From Lampropedia puyangensis (GTDB lineage: Bacteria; Pseudomonadota; Gammaproteobacteria; Burkholderiales; Burkholderiaceae_C), in assembly GCF_004833285.1 (NCBI RefSeq), contig NZ_STFG01000029.1, positions 1-35,658 of the forward strand: 35,658 nt of DNA, read 5' to 3'. Shown piece after piece: positions 8,061-16,458 of the stretch. The position numbers and the translations under genes were made by a program. The notes below the pieces were generated by a model, which worked only from the letters and a program-made list of their open reading frames with translations, searched no databases and was not told the origin of the DNA. The first letter of the stretch is position 1, and the number at the start of each line of letters is the position of its first letter.

Positions 8061-9188
8061 TTGTCCACCACGGCTACCGTATTCCAAACGCCTTACTACC
8101 GCATTGATGAGTCCAAGCTGCTCATCAACATGCAGCGCATCGCACGCCTGCGTGAGCTCTCAGGGGCCAAAGCCTTGCTGGCACTCAAATGTTTTTCCAC
8201 TTGGTCCGTCTTTCCGTTGATGTGCCAATACATGGATGGCAGCACCTCTTCATCGCTGCACGAAGTCAAACTCGGCTTTCAAAAATTTGGCGGCGAAACG
8301 CACGCTTACTCGGTAGCGTTTGCCGCACACGAAATCGACGAAGTGCTGGCCAACAGCGACAAGGTCATCTTCAATTCGTTAGGCCAGTTGGCACGTTTTG
8401 GCACAGCAGCGCATGCGACCCACAAACCAGTAGGCCTGCGCGTCAACCCGGGCACCAGCAACTCGCCCTATTTACTGGCTGACCCTGCACGCCCACACAG
8501 CCGCTTGGGCGAGGCCGACCCAGACAAAATCGCTGCTGTCATCGACCAGCTTTCGGGTTTCATGTTCCACAACAATTGCGAGAACCGCAGCTTTGAAAGC
8601 TTTGACCACATGCTCGGTCAGATCGAGGCGCGTTTTGGCCACTTGTTGCAAAGCGAAGGAATTGCCTGGGTCAGCTTAGGCGGCGGCATTCACTTTTGTG
8701 ATGAAGGCTACCCGCTGGAGCAACTGGCGGCGCGTCTGCGCGCCTTTGCAGACCAATACCAAGTGCAAGTGTATTTGGAGCCCGGCGAAGCCTCCATCAC
8801 CAACAGCGCCACGCTGGAGGTGAGCGTGCTCGACATCAACGTCAACGGCAAGCAACTGGCGATTGTGGACAGCTCGACCGAAGCGCACATGCTCGATTTG
8901 CTGATCTACAACTTGCCCGCACGCATCGAGCCCAACACGGGTGAGCATGCGTATCTGGTGTGCGGCAAAACCTGTTTAGCAGGCGATATTTTTGGTGAAT
9001 TCCGCTTTGAGGCGCCCCTGCAAGTGGGTGATCGCATCAGCATTCAAGATGCAGCGGGCTACACCATGGTGAAGAAAAACTGGTTCAACGGTGTGGGCAT
9101 GCCTTCCATCGTGGTGGCCCGCTTGGATGGCACCGAAGAGCTGGTGCAATCGTTTGGGTTTGACGACTACGTCAACAGTCTTTCGTAA
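8061..9188 (+). CDS. nspC: Carboxynorspermidine / carboxyspermidine decarboxylase
   Basis: PLP-dependent fold-III decarboxylase that removes CO2 from carboxynorspermidine or carboxyspermidine to give norspermidine or spermidine in the cytoplasm. With the TTG start at 8061 the protein is 375 residues, the usual NspC length, and begins just before the conserved QTPYYRIDESKLL. The TTG is chosen because GGAG lies seven bases upstream and because the in-frame sequence before it (open from 7560) is not family-like. The PLP lysine is probably Lys43 in ALLALKCFS. Other family motifs are LGGGIHFCDEGYP, YLEPGEA and CGKTCLAGDIFG (Cys301/Cys305), the last supplying the catalytic Cys. The partner synthase follows 190 bp downstream. 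Norspermidine or spermidine as product cannot be decided. Confidence 0.9.
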   Translation: MSTTATVFQTPYYRIDESKLLINMQRIARLRELSGAKALLALKCFSTWSVFPLMCQYMDGSTSSSLHEVKLGFQKFGGETHAYSVAFAAHEIDEVLANSDKVIFNSLGQLARFGTAAHATHKPVGLRVNPGTSNSPYLLADPARPHSRLGEADPDKIAAVIDQLSGFMFHNNCENRSFESFDHMLGQIEARFGHLLQSEGIAWVSLGGGIHFCDEGYPLEQLAARLRAFADQYQVQVYLEPGEASITNSATLEVSVLDINVNGKQLAIVDSSTEAHMLDLLIYNLPARIEPNTGEHAYLVCGKTCLAGDIFGEFRFEAPLQVGDRISIQDAAGYTMVKKNWFNGVGMPSIVVARLDGTEELVQSFGFDDYVNSLS

Positions 9189-9228
9189 AAGCGAAGTGGG
9201 ATTTGGGTTCATGACTTTGGCAAGCCTG

Positions 9229-9298
9229 CCGTTCACCCTGAGCCCGTCGAAGGGGCAGCACTGCTGCACAGCGACTTCGACAAGTTCAGTCCGATCGG
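9229..9298. repeat. REP-like imperfect palindrome
   Basis: Two 24-base arms (9229-9252 and 9275-9298) pair at 17 of 24 positions around a 22-base loop. The cores are CTGAGCCCGTCGAAG and CTTCGACAAGTTCAG. Closely similar palindromes are widespread between genes in Burkholderiales and other Proteobacteria. This copy sits in the 190-bp gap between the two polyamine genes and would form a hairpin in their shared transcript. Confidence 0.65.
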
Positions 9299-9378
9299 CG
9301 GCATGCCTTGGCCTTTGCCCAACACTCACATCAACTGCCGCAATGTCGCGGTGAATGTCATAGGGGGATTTGTGCGAA

Positions 9379-10647
9379 ATGAAGAAGAACGTTTTGATTA
9401 TCGGCGCTGGTGGAGTTGGGCAGGTAGCGGCACATAAATGCGCGCAACACAACCGTTTGCTGGGTGATATTCACATCGCCTCGCGCAGCATCAAAAAATG
9501 CTTGGCGGTGATCGACAGCGTGCATGAAAAAGGCGCACTGCAAAATCCAAAAGGCGTACTCAAAGCCCATCAATTGGATGCGATGGATACCGCTGCGGTC
9601 AAACGCTTGATCGAGCAAACGGGCAGCCAAATCGTCATCAACCTTGGCCATGCCTTCGTCAATATGAGCGTGCTGCAAGCCTGCATCGAAACTGGTGCCG
9701 CTTACTTAGACACCGCCATCCACGAAGATGCCGACAAAATTTGCGAAACCCCACCTTGGTACGCCAACCACGAGTGGAAGCGCAAAGCCATCTGTGCGGA
9801 AAAAGGCATCACCGCTATCTTGGGCTGCGGTTTTGACCCCGGTGTGGTCAACGCCTATGCCGCGCTGGCCGTCAATGAGTATTTCGACAGCGTCGATTCG
9901 ATCGACATCATCGACATCAACGCAGGCAGCCACGGCAAATACTTCGCCACCAACTTCAACCCAGAGATCAACTTCCGCGAGTTCACGGGCCAAGTTTGGT
10001 CGTGGCAAAACGGCTGTTGGCAATCGAACAAAATGTTCGAGGTCAAGCGCACCGATGACCTGCCCGTGGTAGGCCAGCAAACCGCGTACCTCACCGGCCA
10101 CGACGAGCTGCACTCGCTCTCGCAAAACCTGAACGTGCCCAACATCCGCTTTTGGATGGGCTTTGGCGAGCACTACATCAACGTGTTCAACGTGCTGCGC
10201 AACATCGGTCTGCTGTCTGAAAAACCGGTCACGCTCGACAACGGCCAACAAGTCGTGCCGCTGCAATTGGTCAAAGCCGTGTTGCCAGACCCTGCATCGC
10301 TCGCGCCCGGCTACATCGGCAAAACCTGCATTGGCAACCTCGTTAAAGGCACGAAAGACGGCCAGCCGCGCGAAGTCTTCGTCTACAACGTCGCCGACCA
10401 CGTCGAAGCCTTTGCCGAAGTAGGCAGCCAAGGCATCTCCTACACCGCAGGCGTGCCCGCCGTGGCCGCTGCCATCCTCATCGCCCAAGGCCAGTGGGAT
10501 GTAAAGAAAATGGCCAACGTGGAGGAACTGCCCTACCAGCCCTTCATCAACCTGATGAACCGCATGGGCCTGCCCACCCACCTGCGCGAAGCCGGGCAAG
10601 AAGACAGCCTTATCAGCTTTGATCTGGAAGAAACCAGCGAAGCATAA
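9379..10647 (+). CDS. Carboxynorspermidine / carboxyspermidine synthase (saccharopine dehydrogenase family)
   Basis: NADPH-dependent reductive condensation of aspartate semialdehyde with a diamine (putrescine or diaminopropane) to carboxyspermidine or carboxynorspermidine. The 422-residue protein has an N-terminal Rossmann fold with VLIIGAGGVGQVAAHKCAQH (GAGGVG at 9-14) and the saccharopine dehydrogenase layout, including ILGCGFDPGVVNAYA. Pairing with the NspC gene decides between this function and lysine metabolism. The start is ATG at 9379, with GGGGGA about ten bases upstream; a TTG at 9370 is also possible but too close to that site. No diaminobutyrate aminotransferase/decarboxylase for diaminopropane is in the window, so spermidine from putrescine is at least as likely as norspermidine. 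Confidence 0.88.
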   Translation: MKKNVLIIGAGGVGQVAAHKCAQHNRLLGDIHIASRSIKKCLAVIDSVHEKGALQNPKGVLKAHQLDAMDTAAVKRLIEQTGSQIVINLGHAFVNMSVLQACIETGAAYLDTAIHEDADKICETPPWYANHEWKRKAICAEKGITAILGCGFDPGVVNAYAALAVNEYFDSVDSIDIIDINAGSHGKYFATNFNPEINFREFTGQVWSWQNGCWQSNKMFEVKRTDDLPVVGQQTAYLTGHDELHSLSQNLNVPNIRFWMGFGEHYINVFNVLRNIGLLSEKPVTLDNGQQVVPLQLVKAVLPDPASLAPGYIGKTCIGNLVKGTKDGQPREVFVYNVADHVEAFAEVGSQGISYTAGVPAVAAAILIAQGQWDVKKMANVEELPYQPFINLMNRMGLPTHLREAGQEDSLISFDLEETSEA

Positions 10648-10884
10648 AAAAAGCTGCTCACAACCGCTCTATGCGCAGGAGCATCAGCAGCACATCGCAG
10701 TTGCCGAGACCGTCCATGAAAGCGGCTCGGCATCAAGTTCATTGGATAAGGCATGATCAACAATGCCATGCGAGAATCTGACATTCTTGCACTTACTTTT
10801 CCTCTGTATTGCGATCACCTAATGCATGACGCTTGTGTCAAAGCAACATCACAAGCCTTCGCTTTTTTCTGCTTAACACCCTCC

Positions 10885-11793
10885 ATGTCCGTCCAGTCTG
10901 ATCACTCACTCGCCTCACCAGACCGCTATGTCGTGATTGGTAACCCTATCGCCCATAGCCGCTCTCCCGCCATTCACCAGCAATTTGCAACCTTGACAGG
11001 ACAAAGACTGGACTATGGGCTCTGCCTAAGTCCCGTTGATGCGTTTGCGACGACGCTGCAACAATTGCGTGCACAAGGCATACAAGGTGCCAATGTCACA
11101 GTTCCCTTCAAATTAGAAGCTGCACAGCTCGCTACATGGGCTGATCCCAGAGTGTCACTAGCCCAAGCAGCCAATACGTTGGTCTTTACGCCCGAAGGCG
11201 AGTTCCATGCGTACAACACCGATGGATTGGGTTTGGTACGTGACATCACTGTCAATGCTCAAACCCCTCTTGCGAATGCCGATGTTCTGCTGCTTGGCGC
11301 AGGTGGCGCTGCTGCAGGCGCTTTAGCACCACTGATTGAACAGCAACCGGCCTTGATTGCCGTTGCCAACAGAACGGCAGCTAAGGCACAAGCGTTGATT
11401 GAGCAGCACACCAGCATTGCGCAGCAGTATGGAGTGCAATTAATGGCCTTGGCCTTGGATGAGATAGACACTGCAGCCTTGCCGTCCATCAATGTACTGA
11501 TCAATGCAACGGCAAGTAGCCTGCAAGGGGCAACACTGCCGATTACGCAGCCTGCACGCATTCTGAGCAAACATGCACTGGTCTACGACATGATGTATGG
11601 CCCTGCCGCACAACCATTTCTCAACTGGGCAAGCAGCCACTGCCCCCATGCACATTTGCGCGATGGCTTAGGCATGCTGGTGGAACAGGCCGCAGAAGCC
11701 TTTGCAATATGGCGCGGCATTCGCCCTCCAAGCGCTTCGGTTTTGCAATCCTTGCGGCACGAGGTTGATTACCAACGCGCTTCACACGCGTAA
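10885..11793 (+). CDS. aroE: Shikimate 5-dehydrogenase
   Basis: NADPH-dependent reduction of 3-dehydroshikimate to shikimate in aromatic amino acid synthesis. The 302 residues include the substrate-binding SRSP (25-28), the NVTVPFK motif with catalytic Lys76, Asn97 in AANTLV, Asp113 in NTDG, the dinucleotide loop GAGGAAAG near 138-145, and C-terminal DGLGMLVEQAAEAF. The open frame extends upstream to 10753, but family similarity begins at about residue 14 of the chosen protein and an ATG at 10885 gives a near-normal length; no clear ribosome site supports any start. mtgA follows after nine bases, so the two are co-transcribed. Confidence 0.94.
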   Translation: MSVQSDHSLASPDRYVVIGNPIAHSRSPAIHQQFATLTGQRLDYGLCLSPVDAFATTLQQLRAQGIQGANVTVPFKLEAAQLATWADPRVSLAQAANTLVFTPEGEFHAYNTDGLGLVRDITVNAQTPLANADVLLLGAGGAAAGALAPLIEQQPALIAVANRTAAKAQALIEQHTSIAQQYGVQLMALALDEIDTAALPSINVLINATASSLQGATLPITQPARILSKHALVYDMMYGPAAQPFLNWASSHCPHAHLRDGLGMLVEQAAEAFAIWRGIRPPSASVLQSLRHEVDYQRASHA

Positions 11794-11802
11794 ACCTGCG
11801 CC

Positions 11803-12504
11803 ATGCCCAACTTGCAACGTTTTCTTCATGGTCTTGGCCGGTGGTGCGTGCTACTGGCGATCGCGGGGCTCAGCCTGCAACTGTACTTTGGCATCACCAT
11901 TGCATCGCTCGCTCTTTGGCAACCACTATCGACCACGTTCCAGCGCACAGCCATTTGGGAAAACCTGCGTGAGGCGCGGGCCATCACATGGCGACACACG
12001 CCAGTACCAAGTGACCGCATTGCAGATACAGTCCGCCAAGCGGTAGTGGCCTCTGAGGATAATTTGTTTTTCAGTCACCAAGGGGTGGACTGGTCGGCCA
12101 TTGAACGTGCATGGGAACGCAACGCACAGAGCGAGCGCATTCTTGGCGGCTCAACTATTACCCAGCAATTAGCAAAAAATCTATTCCTCTCCAGCGAACG
12201 CAGCATGTTGCGTAAAGGACAGGAATTGGTTCTTGCGTGGATGCTGGAAGCCGCTCTGAGCAAAGAGCGTATTCTGGGCCTGTATCTCAACCAAGTGGAA
12301 TGGGGTGATGGTATTTACGGTATTGAAGCTGCGGCGCAGCACTACTTCAATACCAACGCAGCACGCCTGAGCATTGCACAAGCGGCACGTTTGGCAGTCA
12401 TGCTGCCACAGCCCCGCAACCTTGGCACCAATCCTTACAGCAGTTATATGAACCAACGCACCAGCATCATCACCCGCCGCATGGGTTCAGTCGACTTGCC
12501 GTAA
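11803..12504 (+). CDS. mtgA: Monofunctional biosynthetic peptidoglycan transglycosylase
   Basis: GT51 enzyme that polymerises lipid II into glycan strands at the outer face of the inner membrane. The 233-residue protein has a single N-terminal membrane segment (about residues 13-38) and no penicillin-binding domain. The catalytic Glu85 is in VVASEDNLFFSHQGVD, followed by GGSTITQQLAKNLFL (about 115-129) and KERILGLYLNQVEWG, all canonical. It sits nine bases after aroE, an arrangement found in other betaproteobacteria. Function is clear; the coupling to aroE is probably only transcriptional. Confidence 0.95.
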   Translation: MPNLQRFLHGLGRWCVLLAIAGLSLQLYFGITIASLALWQPLSTTFQRTAIWENLREARAITWRHTPVPSDRIADTVRQAVVASEDNLFFSHQGVDWSAIERAWERNAQSERILGGSTITQQLAKNLFLSSERSMLRKGQELVLAWMLEAALSKERILGLYLNQVEWGDGIYGIEAAAQHYFNTNAARLSIAQAARLAVMLPQPRNLGTNPYSSYMNQRTSIITRRMGSVDLP

Positions 12505-12549
12505 GCGCATACCGCTCATTTTTGAATACCTCTTTTATTGATTCACCCC

Positions 12550-13098
12550 ATGCGCATACTTGGCATTGATCCTGGCTTACAAACAACGGGGTTTGGCGTG
12601 ATCGACGTGCAAGGCCAGCGCCTGCAGTATGTGGCCAGTGGCACCATCAAAACCACCGCATTAGAGCGCGGAGATCTGCCTGGCAGGCTCAAAGTATTGT
12701 TCGATGGCATTGGTGAAATTACCCGGCAATACCAACCGGATGAGGCTTGCGTTGAAATCGTTTTCGTCAACGTCAACCCACAATCCACATTGATGTTAGG
12801 CCAAGCCCGTGGCGCCTGCTTGGCTGCCTTGGTCTCCAACAACCTGCCGGTGGCCGAATACACGGCATTGCAAATGAAAAAAGCGATGACTGGCCATGGC
12901 CGTGCGGCCAAGTCACAAATCCAGGAAATGACCAAGCGCCTACTGCAGCTACCGGGCTTGCCCGGCACCGATGCCGCTGACGCGCTGGGCCTGGCCATCA
13001 CCCATGCCCACGCCCAACGCACGCGTGACGCATTAGAGAAAAACACCACATTGCAAAGGCGCCAGCACGCCATGTACAAAGCTGGTCGCAGCTACTAA
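12550..13098 (+). CDS. ruvC: Holliday junction endonuclease RuvC
   Basis: Dimeric endonuclease that resolves Holliday junctions made during recombination. The 182-residue protein carries the four acidic catalytic residues: Asp7 in ILGIDPGL, Glu69 in ACVEIVFV, and Asp141 and Asp144 in [16 protein letters not shown]. The LGQARGA motif after Glu69 is also standard. The ATG at 12550 is chosen because it places the conserved MRILGIDPG at the N-terminus; a TTG twelve bases upstream would add four residues. ruvA and ruvB, which often follow ruvC, are absent here. Confidence 0.95.
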   Translation: MRILGIDPGLQTTGFGVIDVQGQRLQYVASGTIKTTALERGDLPGRLKVLFDGIGEITRQYQPDEACVEIVFVNVNPQSTLMLGQARGACLAALVSNNLPVAEYTALQMKKAMTGHGRAAKSQIQEMTKRLLQLPGLPGTDAADALGLAITHAHAQRTRDALEKNTTLQRRQHAMYKAGRSY

Positions 13099-13135
13099 AC
13101 ATCCTATTCAAAAGCCGCAGCAACACGCTTACAGT

Positions 13136-13191
13136 TCGTCATCTCGCATTCATGCATCTGTCATGAATTATTCATCAGGCATGCCTACATT
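13136..13191 (+). promoter_or_regulatory. Candidate PhoB box array and -10 element
   Basis: Four seven-base direct half-sites are spaced at exactly 11 bp: TCGTCAT (13136), CATTCAT (13147), CTGTCAT (13158) and TATTCAT (13169). All share the TCAT end, and one is the perfect PhoB half-site CTGTCAT. Four-base spacers and an 11-bp period are the known Pho-box geometry. TACATT at 13186-13191 lies ten bases after the last half-site, the position of the -10 hexamer in PhoB-activated promoters. Transcription would start within a base or two of the glycosyltransferase ATG. PhoB binding is inferred. Confidence 0.65.
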
Positions 13192-13199
13192 GGTGTGTC

Positions 13200-14462
13200 A
13201 TGAACCAAGCACCAGCGCCTAACACCTCTGCCTCCAGTGCCCCTGACCTGCGCGGTCAACACCAGAGCTTGCGCATTTGTCTGGTCACTGAAACCTTTCC
13301 GCCCGAGGTCAATGGTGTCGCCATGACTGCGGGTCGTGTAGTCAATGGTTTGCTGGCCGCAGGACACAAGGTGCATATCGTCCGGCCGCGCCAGCCCGAA
13401 GAAGACCGCGCCCACTTGGCCAGTTTTGCCGATTTGCCAACAACGCTGGTGCATGGCGTTGGCGTGCCTGGCTACAACGGTATACGCTTTGGCCTTCCTG
13501 CAGGTAATGCCCTCGAACGAGCATGGCGCCACCAAACACCAGATGTGGTGCATGTCCTCACCGAAGGGCCGCTAGGTTACTCTGCAGTCAAAACGGCCCA
13601 GCGACTTGGCCTGCCCATCGTAGGCGGCTACCACACGCACTTTGACCGCTACACCGAACACTACCGATTTGGTTTTCTGCGCCAAACCGTCACCAATTAC
13701 TTGGTGCGCTTTCATAACCGCTGCCATATCAATCTGGCGCCCACTCAAGAATTGGCGCAAAGTTTGATGCAGCAAGGCATGAAAGAAGTGCGGGTGATGT
13801 CACGCGGCGTGGACCGCAGCCTGTTCCATCCCCAACATCGCAGTACAGCCCTGCGCACGCAATGGGGCGTTGGCAAGGACGATCTGGTACTGCTGTGTGT
13901 TGGACGTCTTGCTGCAGAAAAACAGCTCGATTGGGTGGTTCGTGCCTGGCAAGCGGTGCGCCAAGACAAGCCATACAGCAAACTGGTGCTGGTGGGGGGA
14001 GGCCCGGAATACCAGCGTTTGGCGAGCCAATATCCTGACGTGATTCTCACCGGGCCAGTCAGCAGCCATGACTTAGGCGCCCATTACGCTTCTGCAGATT
14101 TGTTTGTCTTTGCCAGCATGAGCGAAACCTTTGGCAATGTAGTGCAGGAGGCCCTGGCCAGTGGCGTACCTGTGGTGGGGTTTGACTATGCAGCCGCTCG
14201 GGAGTTGATCCACCACGATGTCAATGGTGTTCTGGTTCCTTTTGGCGACCAACAGGCCTTTATTCAGGCCACCGTGCAGGCGGCAAGCCAACCGGCACAC
14301 CTTCGCCAAATGGCGCGTCAAGCCGCCGAAACTGGGCGTAGCTGGAAAAGTGTGCTGCAAGACCTTATTGCCAACTACCACGATGCAATTGACCTAGCCT
14401 CCATCGTGGATCATCGAACGCAAGGAAGCCCCCATGCACACTCCACTCAAAACGTTCCATGA
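13200..14462 (+). CDS. GT4 glycosyltransferase (SQD2/MgtA-like), probably lipid-directed
   Basis: Retaining family-4 glycosyltransferase of 420 residues with two Rossmann domains. The first begins at about residue 24 (LRICLVTETFPPEVNGV) and contains GGYHTHFDRYTEHY near 143-156; the second contains VGRLAAEKQL (Arg236, Lys241), VLVGGGPE and the EX7E pair Glu309/Glu317 in SETFGNVVQEALASG, for donor nucleotide-sugar binding. Overall it resembles GT4 enzymes that glycosylate diacylglycerol or phosphatidylinositol, such as plant SQD2. It is first in a unit with a lipid-phosphatase gene and a UDP-glucose dehydrogenase gene, behind a PhoB-box-like array, so I infer a glycosyl- or glucuronosyl-diacylglycerol synthase. 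The first 23 residues look non-conserved; a TTG at 13269 is an alternative start. Confidence 0.85.
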   Translation: MNQAPAPNTSASSAPDLRGQHQSLRICLVTETFPPEVNGVAMTAGRVVNGLLAAGHKVHIVRPRQPEEDRAHLASFADLPTTLVHGVGVPGYNGIRFGLPAGNALERAWRHQTPDVVHVLTEGPLGYSAVKTAQRLGLPIVGGYHTHFDRYTEHYRFGFLRQTVTNYLVRFHNRCHINLAPTQELAQSLMQQGMKEVRVMSRGVDRSLFHPQHRSTALRTQWGVGKDDLVLLCVGRLAAEKQLDWVVRAWQAVRQDKPYSKLVLVGGGPEYQRLASQYPDVILTGPVSSHDLGAHYASADLFVFASMSETFGNVVQEALASGVPVVGFDYAAARELIHHDVNGVLVPFGDQQAFIQATVQAASQPAHLRQMARQAAETGRSWKSVLQDLIANYHDAIDLASIVDHRTQGSPHAHSTQNVP

Positions 14463-15045
14463 AACTCCCCCTCACATAGGTGAGCCCCCTCAGCTAGAGC
14501 CCGCTTTGCCCTGGACCGCGGCAGGCACGGCAAACAGCTTTTCCCGCAAGGAGTTGCTGTTGTGCGCAGCCGCACAACGCAAACTCAAACACCCCTATTT
14601 CCTGCGGCTGATGCGGCTTGTCAGTCGCCTTGGCAATGGCATAGCCTGGTACTTTTTAATCGCCTGCATCGCCATCAGTGGCAGCCCTCAGGCCATGCAG
14701 GCCAGCACACTGATGAGCATCGCTGGCATGGCAGGGCTGGTGCTCTATAAATGGTTGAAAAAAACCACCAGTCGCCCACGCCCTTATGCACGTGATGGGC
14801 ACATCATTGCCTTGACTGCTGCCCTCGATGAATTCAGCTTTCCTTCCGGGCATACCTTGCATGCTGTCGCATTCACCACGGTTGCTGTAGCGTTCTTCCC
14901 TTTGCTTGCCTGGATTCTGGTGCCGTTTACTGCGTTGATTGCACTGTCACGCGTCGTGCTGGGCTTGCATTACCCCAGTGACGTATTAGCAGGCGCCTCA
15001 ATTGGCGCCACCTTGGCCGCGACCATTTTGCTTTGGGCGGCATGA
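14434..15045 (+). CDS. PAP2-family membrane phosphatase
   Basis: Integral membrane phosphatase of the type 2 phosphatidic acid phosphatase family, 203 residues with about four or five hydrophobic segments after residue 65. All three catalytic motifs are intact: KX6RP (Lys109 to Arg116-Pro117), PSGH (137-140) and SRX5HX3D (Ser172, Arg173, His179, Asp183). The ATG lies 29 bases inside the end of the glycosyltransferase gene and is preceded by AAGGAAG six bases upstream, implying coupled expression. It could release diacylglycerol from phosphatidic acid for the glycosyltransferase, or instead act on undecaprenyl pyrophosphate or another lipid phosphate; sequence alone does not decide. Confidence 0.92.
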   Translation: MHTPLKTFHETPPHIGEPPQLEPALPWTAAGTANSFSRKELLLCAAAQRKLKHPYFLRLMRLVSRLGNGIAWYFLIACIAISGSPQAMQASTLMSIAGMAGLVLYKWLKKTTSRPRPYARDGHIIALTAALDEFSFPSGHTLHAVAFTTVAVAFFPLLAWILVPFTALIALSRVVLGLHYPSDVLAGASIGATLAATILLWAA

Positions 15046-15079
15046 AGCCATTGAGAACCATCCATCAAAAGGAGTCGCC

Positions 15080-16453
15080 ATGCGCATAGTTGTGATTGGA
15101 ACTGGATATGTTGGCTTGGTCAGTGCCAGCTGCTTTGCCGAAATGGGACACCATGTAATTTGCGTCGATACCAACGCAGAACGCATTGCGCAATTGCGCC
15201 AAGGGCACATTCCCATTCATGAACCGGGACTGGACGCCATGGTGCGCAATAACCATCAGCAAAGCAGGTTGCATTTCACCACTGAACTGAGACCCGCGCT
15301 TGCCAACGTCGACGTATGCTTCATCGCCGTCGGCACCCCATCCTCTGCCGATGGTGCGGCAGATACACGACAAGTATTTATGGTTGCAGAAGACCTGGGC
15401 CGTTATCTGCCTGCGGCCTGCGTAGTGGTGAATAAATCGACGGTCCCTGTAGGAACAGCTGAACGTGTTGAACGGGCCATTGGCGAACAACTGCAGCAAA
15501 GACAGGTCAGTTTTACGGTGTCCGTTGCCAGCAACCCTGAATTTTTACGCGAAGGCTGTGCCATTGAAGACTTTATGCGTCCGGATCGGATCATCATCGG
15601 CACCGCCGACACCCGCAGCACACAAGTACTGCAAACACTGTACGCACCTTTTTTACGCAAAAATCCACGTCTGCTGGTCATGGGCCGCCGCGAAGCAGAA
15701 ATGAGCAAATATGCCGCCAATGCCATGCTGGCCACGCGCATTTCATTCATGAACGAGATGGCTTGCCTGAGCGAGAGTCTTGGTGTTGATATCGAATCCG
15801 TTCGATTAGGCATTGGTTCTGACAGCCGCATCGGCTATGACTTTCTTTACGCTGGCTGTGGCTACGGCGGCTCCTGCTTTCCGAAAGACGTTCGTGCTCT
15901 AATCCACACAGCACAGCGTCATGGCTTGCCCAGCCATATTCTGCAGGCCGTAGAGGAACGCAACACCATTCAAAAAGCGGGCTTATTCGTCAAACTCAAG
16001 CAACACCTGGGCACGTTGGAGGGGCGGCGTATTGCACTATGGGGCTTAGCCTTCAAGCCGGGCACCGACGACATTCGCGAAGCACCTGCGCTGCAATTGC
16101 TCGAATCACTCATACAAGCTGGAGCACAGGTGCACGCCTATGACCCAGTGGCCTGCGACAACGTGGCGCACACTGTACCAACGCAATGGATCGACAGTGC
16201 ACAACTGACCCTGTATGCGAGCGATCCATACCAAGCTCTTGAGGGCGCGCAAGCCTTGGTGGTGGCTACAGAATGGAAGCCCTTTCGCCAACCCGACTGG
16301 AAGCGCATTGCCACACTGCTGCAAACACCTCTGGTTATTGATGGACGCAACATCTACGACCCACAAACCATGCGCGAAAATGGTTTTACCCATGTGGGCA
16401 TTGGTCGCGGTATGCAGAGCACAGGCTATGCAGCACTCTCACGCGCAGCCTGA
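15080..16453 (+). CDS. ugd: UDP-glucose 6-dehydrogenase
   Basis: NAD-dependent two-step oxidation of UDP-glucose to UDP-glucuronate in the cytoplasm. The 457-residue protein starts with MRIVVIGTGYVGLVSASCFAE, has VGTPSSADG, SNPEFLREG (about 151-159), KYAANAML (210-217) and the catalytic Cys266 in GYGGSCFPKD. The ATG at 15080 has AAAAGGAG five bases upstream; the frame is open earlier but overlaps the phosphatase gene. It lies 34 bp after the PAP2 gene and before a terminator, so it is the last gene of that unit. It probably supplies the glucuronate donor for the glycosyltransferase, though surface polysaccharide synthesis would use it too. Confidence 0.95.
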   Translation: MRIVVIGTGYVGLVSASCFAEMGHHVICVDTNAERIAQLRQGHIPIHEPGLDAMVRNNHQQSRLHFTTELRPALANVDVCFIAVGTPSSADGAADTRQVFMVAEDLGRYLPAACVVVNKSTVPVGTAERVERAIGEQLQQRQVSFTVSVASNPEFLREGCAIEDFMRPDRIIIGTADTRSTQVLQTLYAPFLRKNPRLLVMGRREAEMSKYAANAMLATRISFMNEMACLSESLGVDIESVRLGIGSDSRIGYDFLYAGCGYGGSCFPKDVRALIHTAQRHGLPSHILQAVEERNTIQKAGLFVKLKQHLGTLEGRRIALWGLAFKPGTDDIREAPALQLLESLIQAGAQVHAYDPVACDNVAHTVPTQWIDSAQLTLYASDPYQALEGAQALVVATEWKPFRQPDWKRIATLLQTPLVIDGRNIYDPQTMRENGFTHVGIGRGMQSTGYAALSRAA

Positions 16454-16458
16454 AAAAT

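Noticed and set aside
9706-10599. Long antisense open frame (297 residues) inside the carboxynorspermidine synthase gene
   Set aside because: Its Val/Gly/Asp/His-rich composition is the mirror of the sense codon usage, and the sense protein is a clear family member.
10703-10735. Inverted repeat TGCCGAG/CTCGGCA before aroE as terminator
   Set aside because: The loop is 17 to 20 bases and no T run follows; support is too weak.
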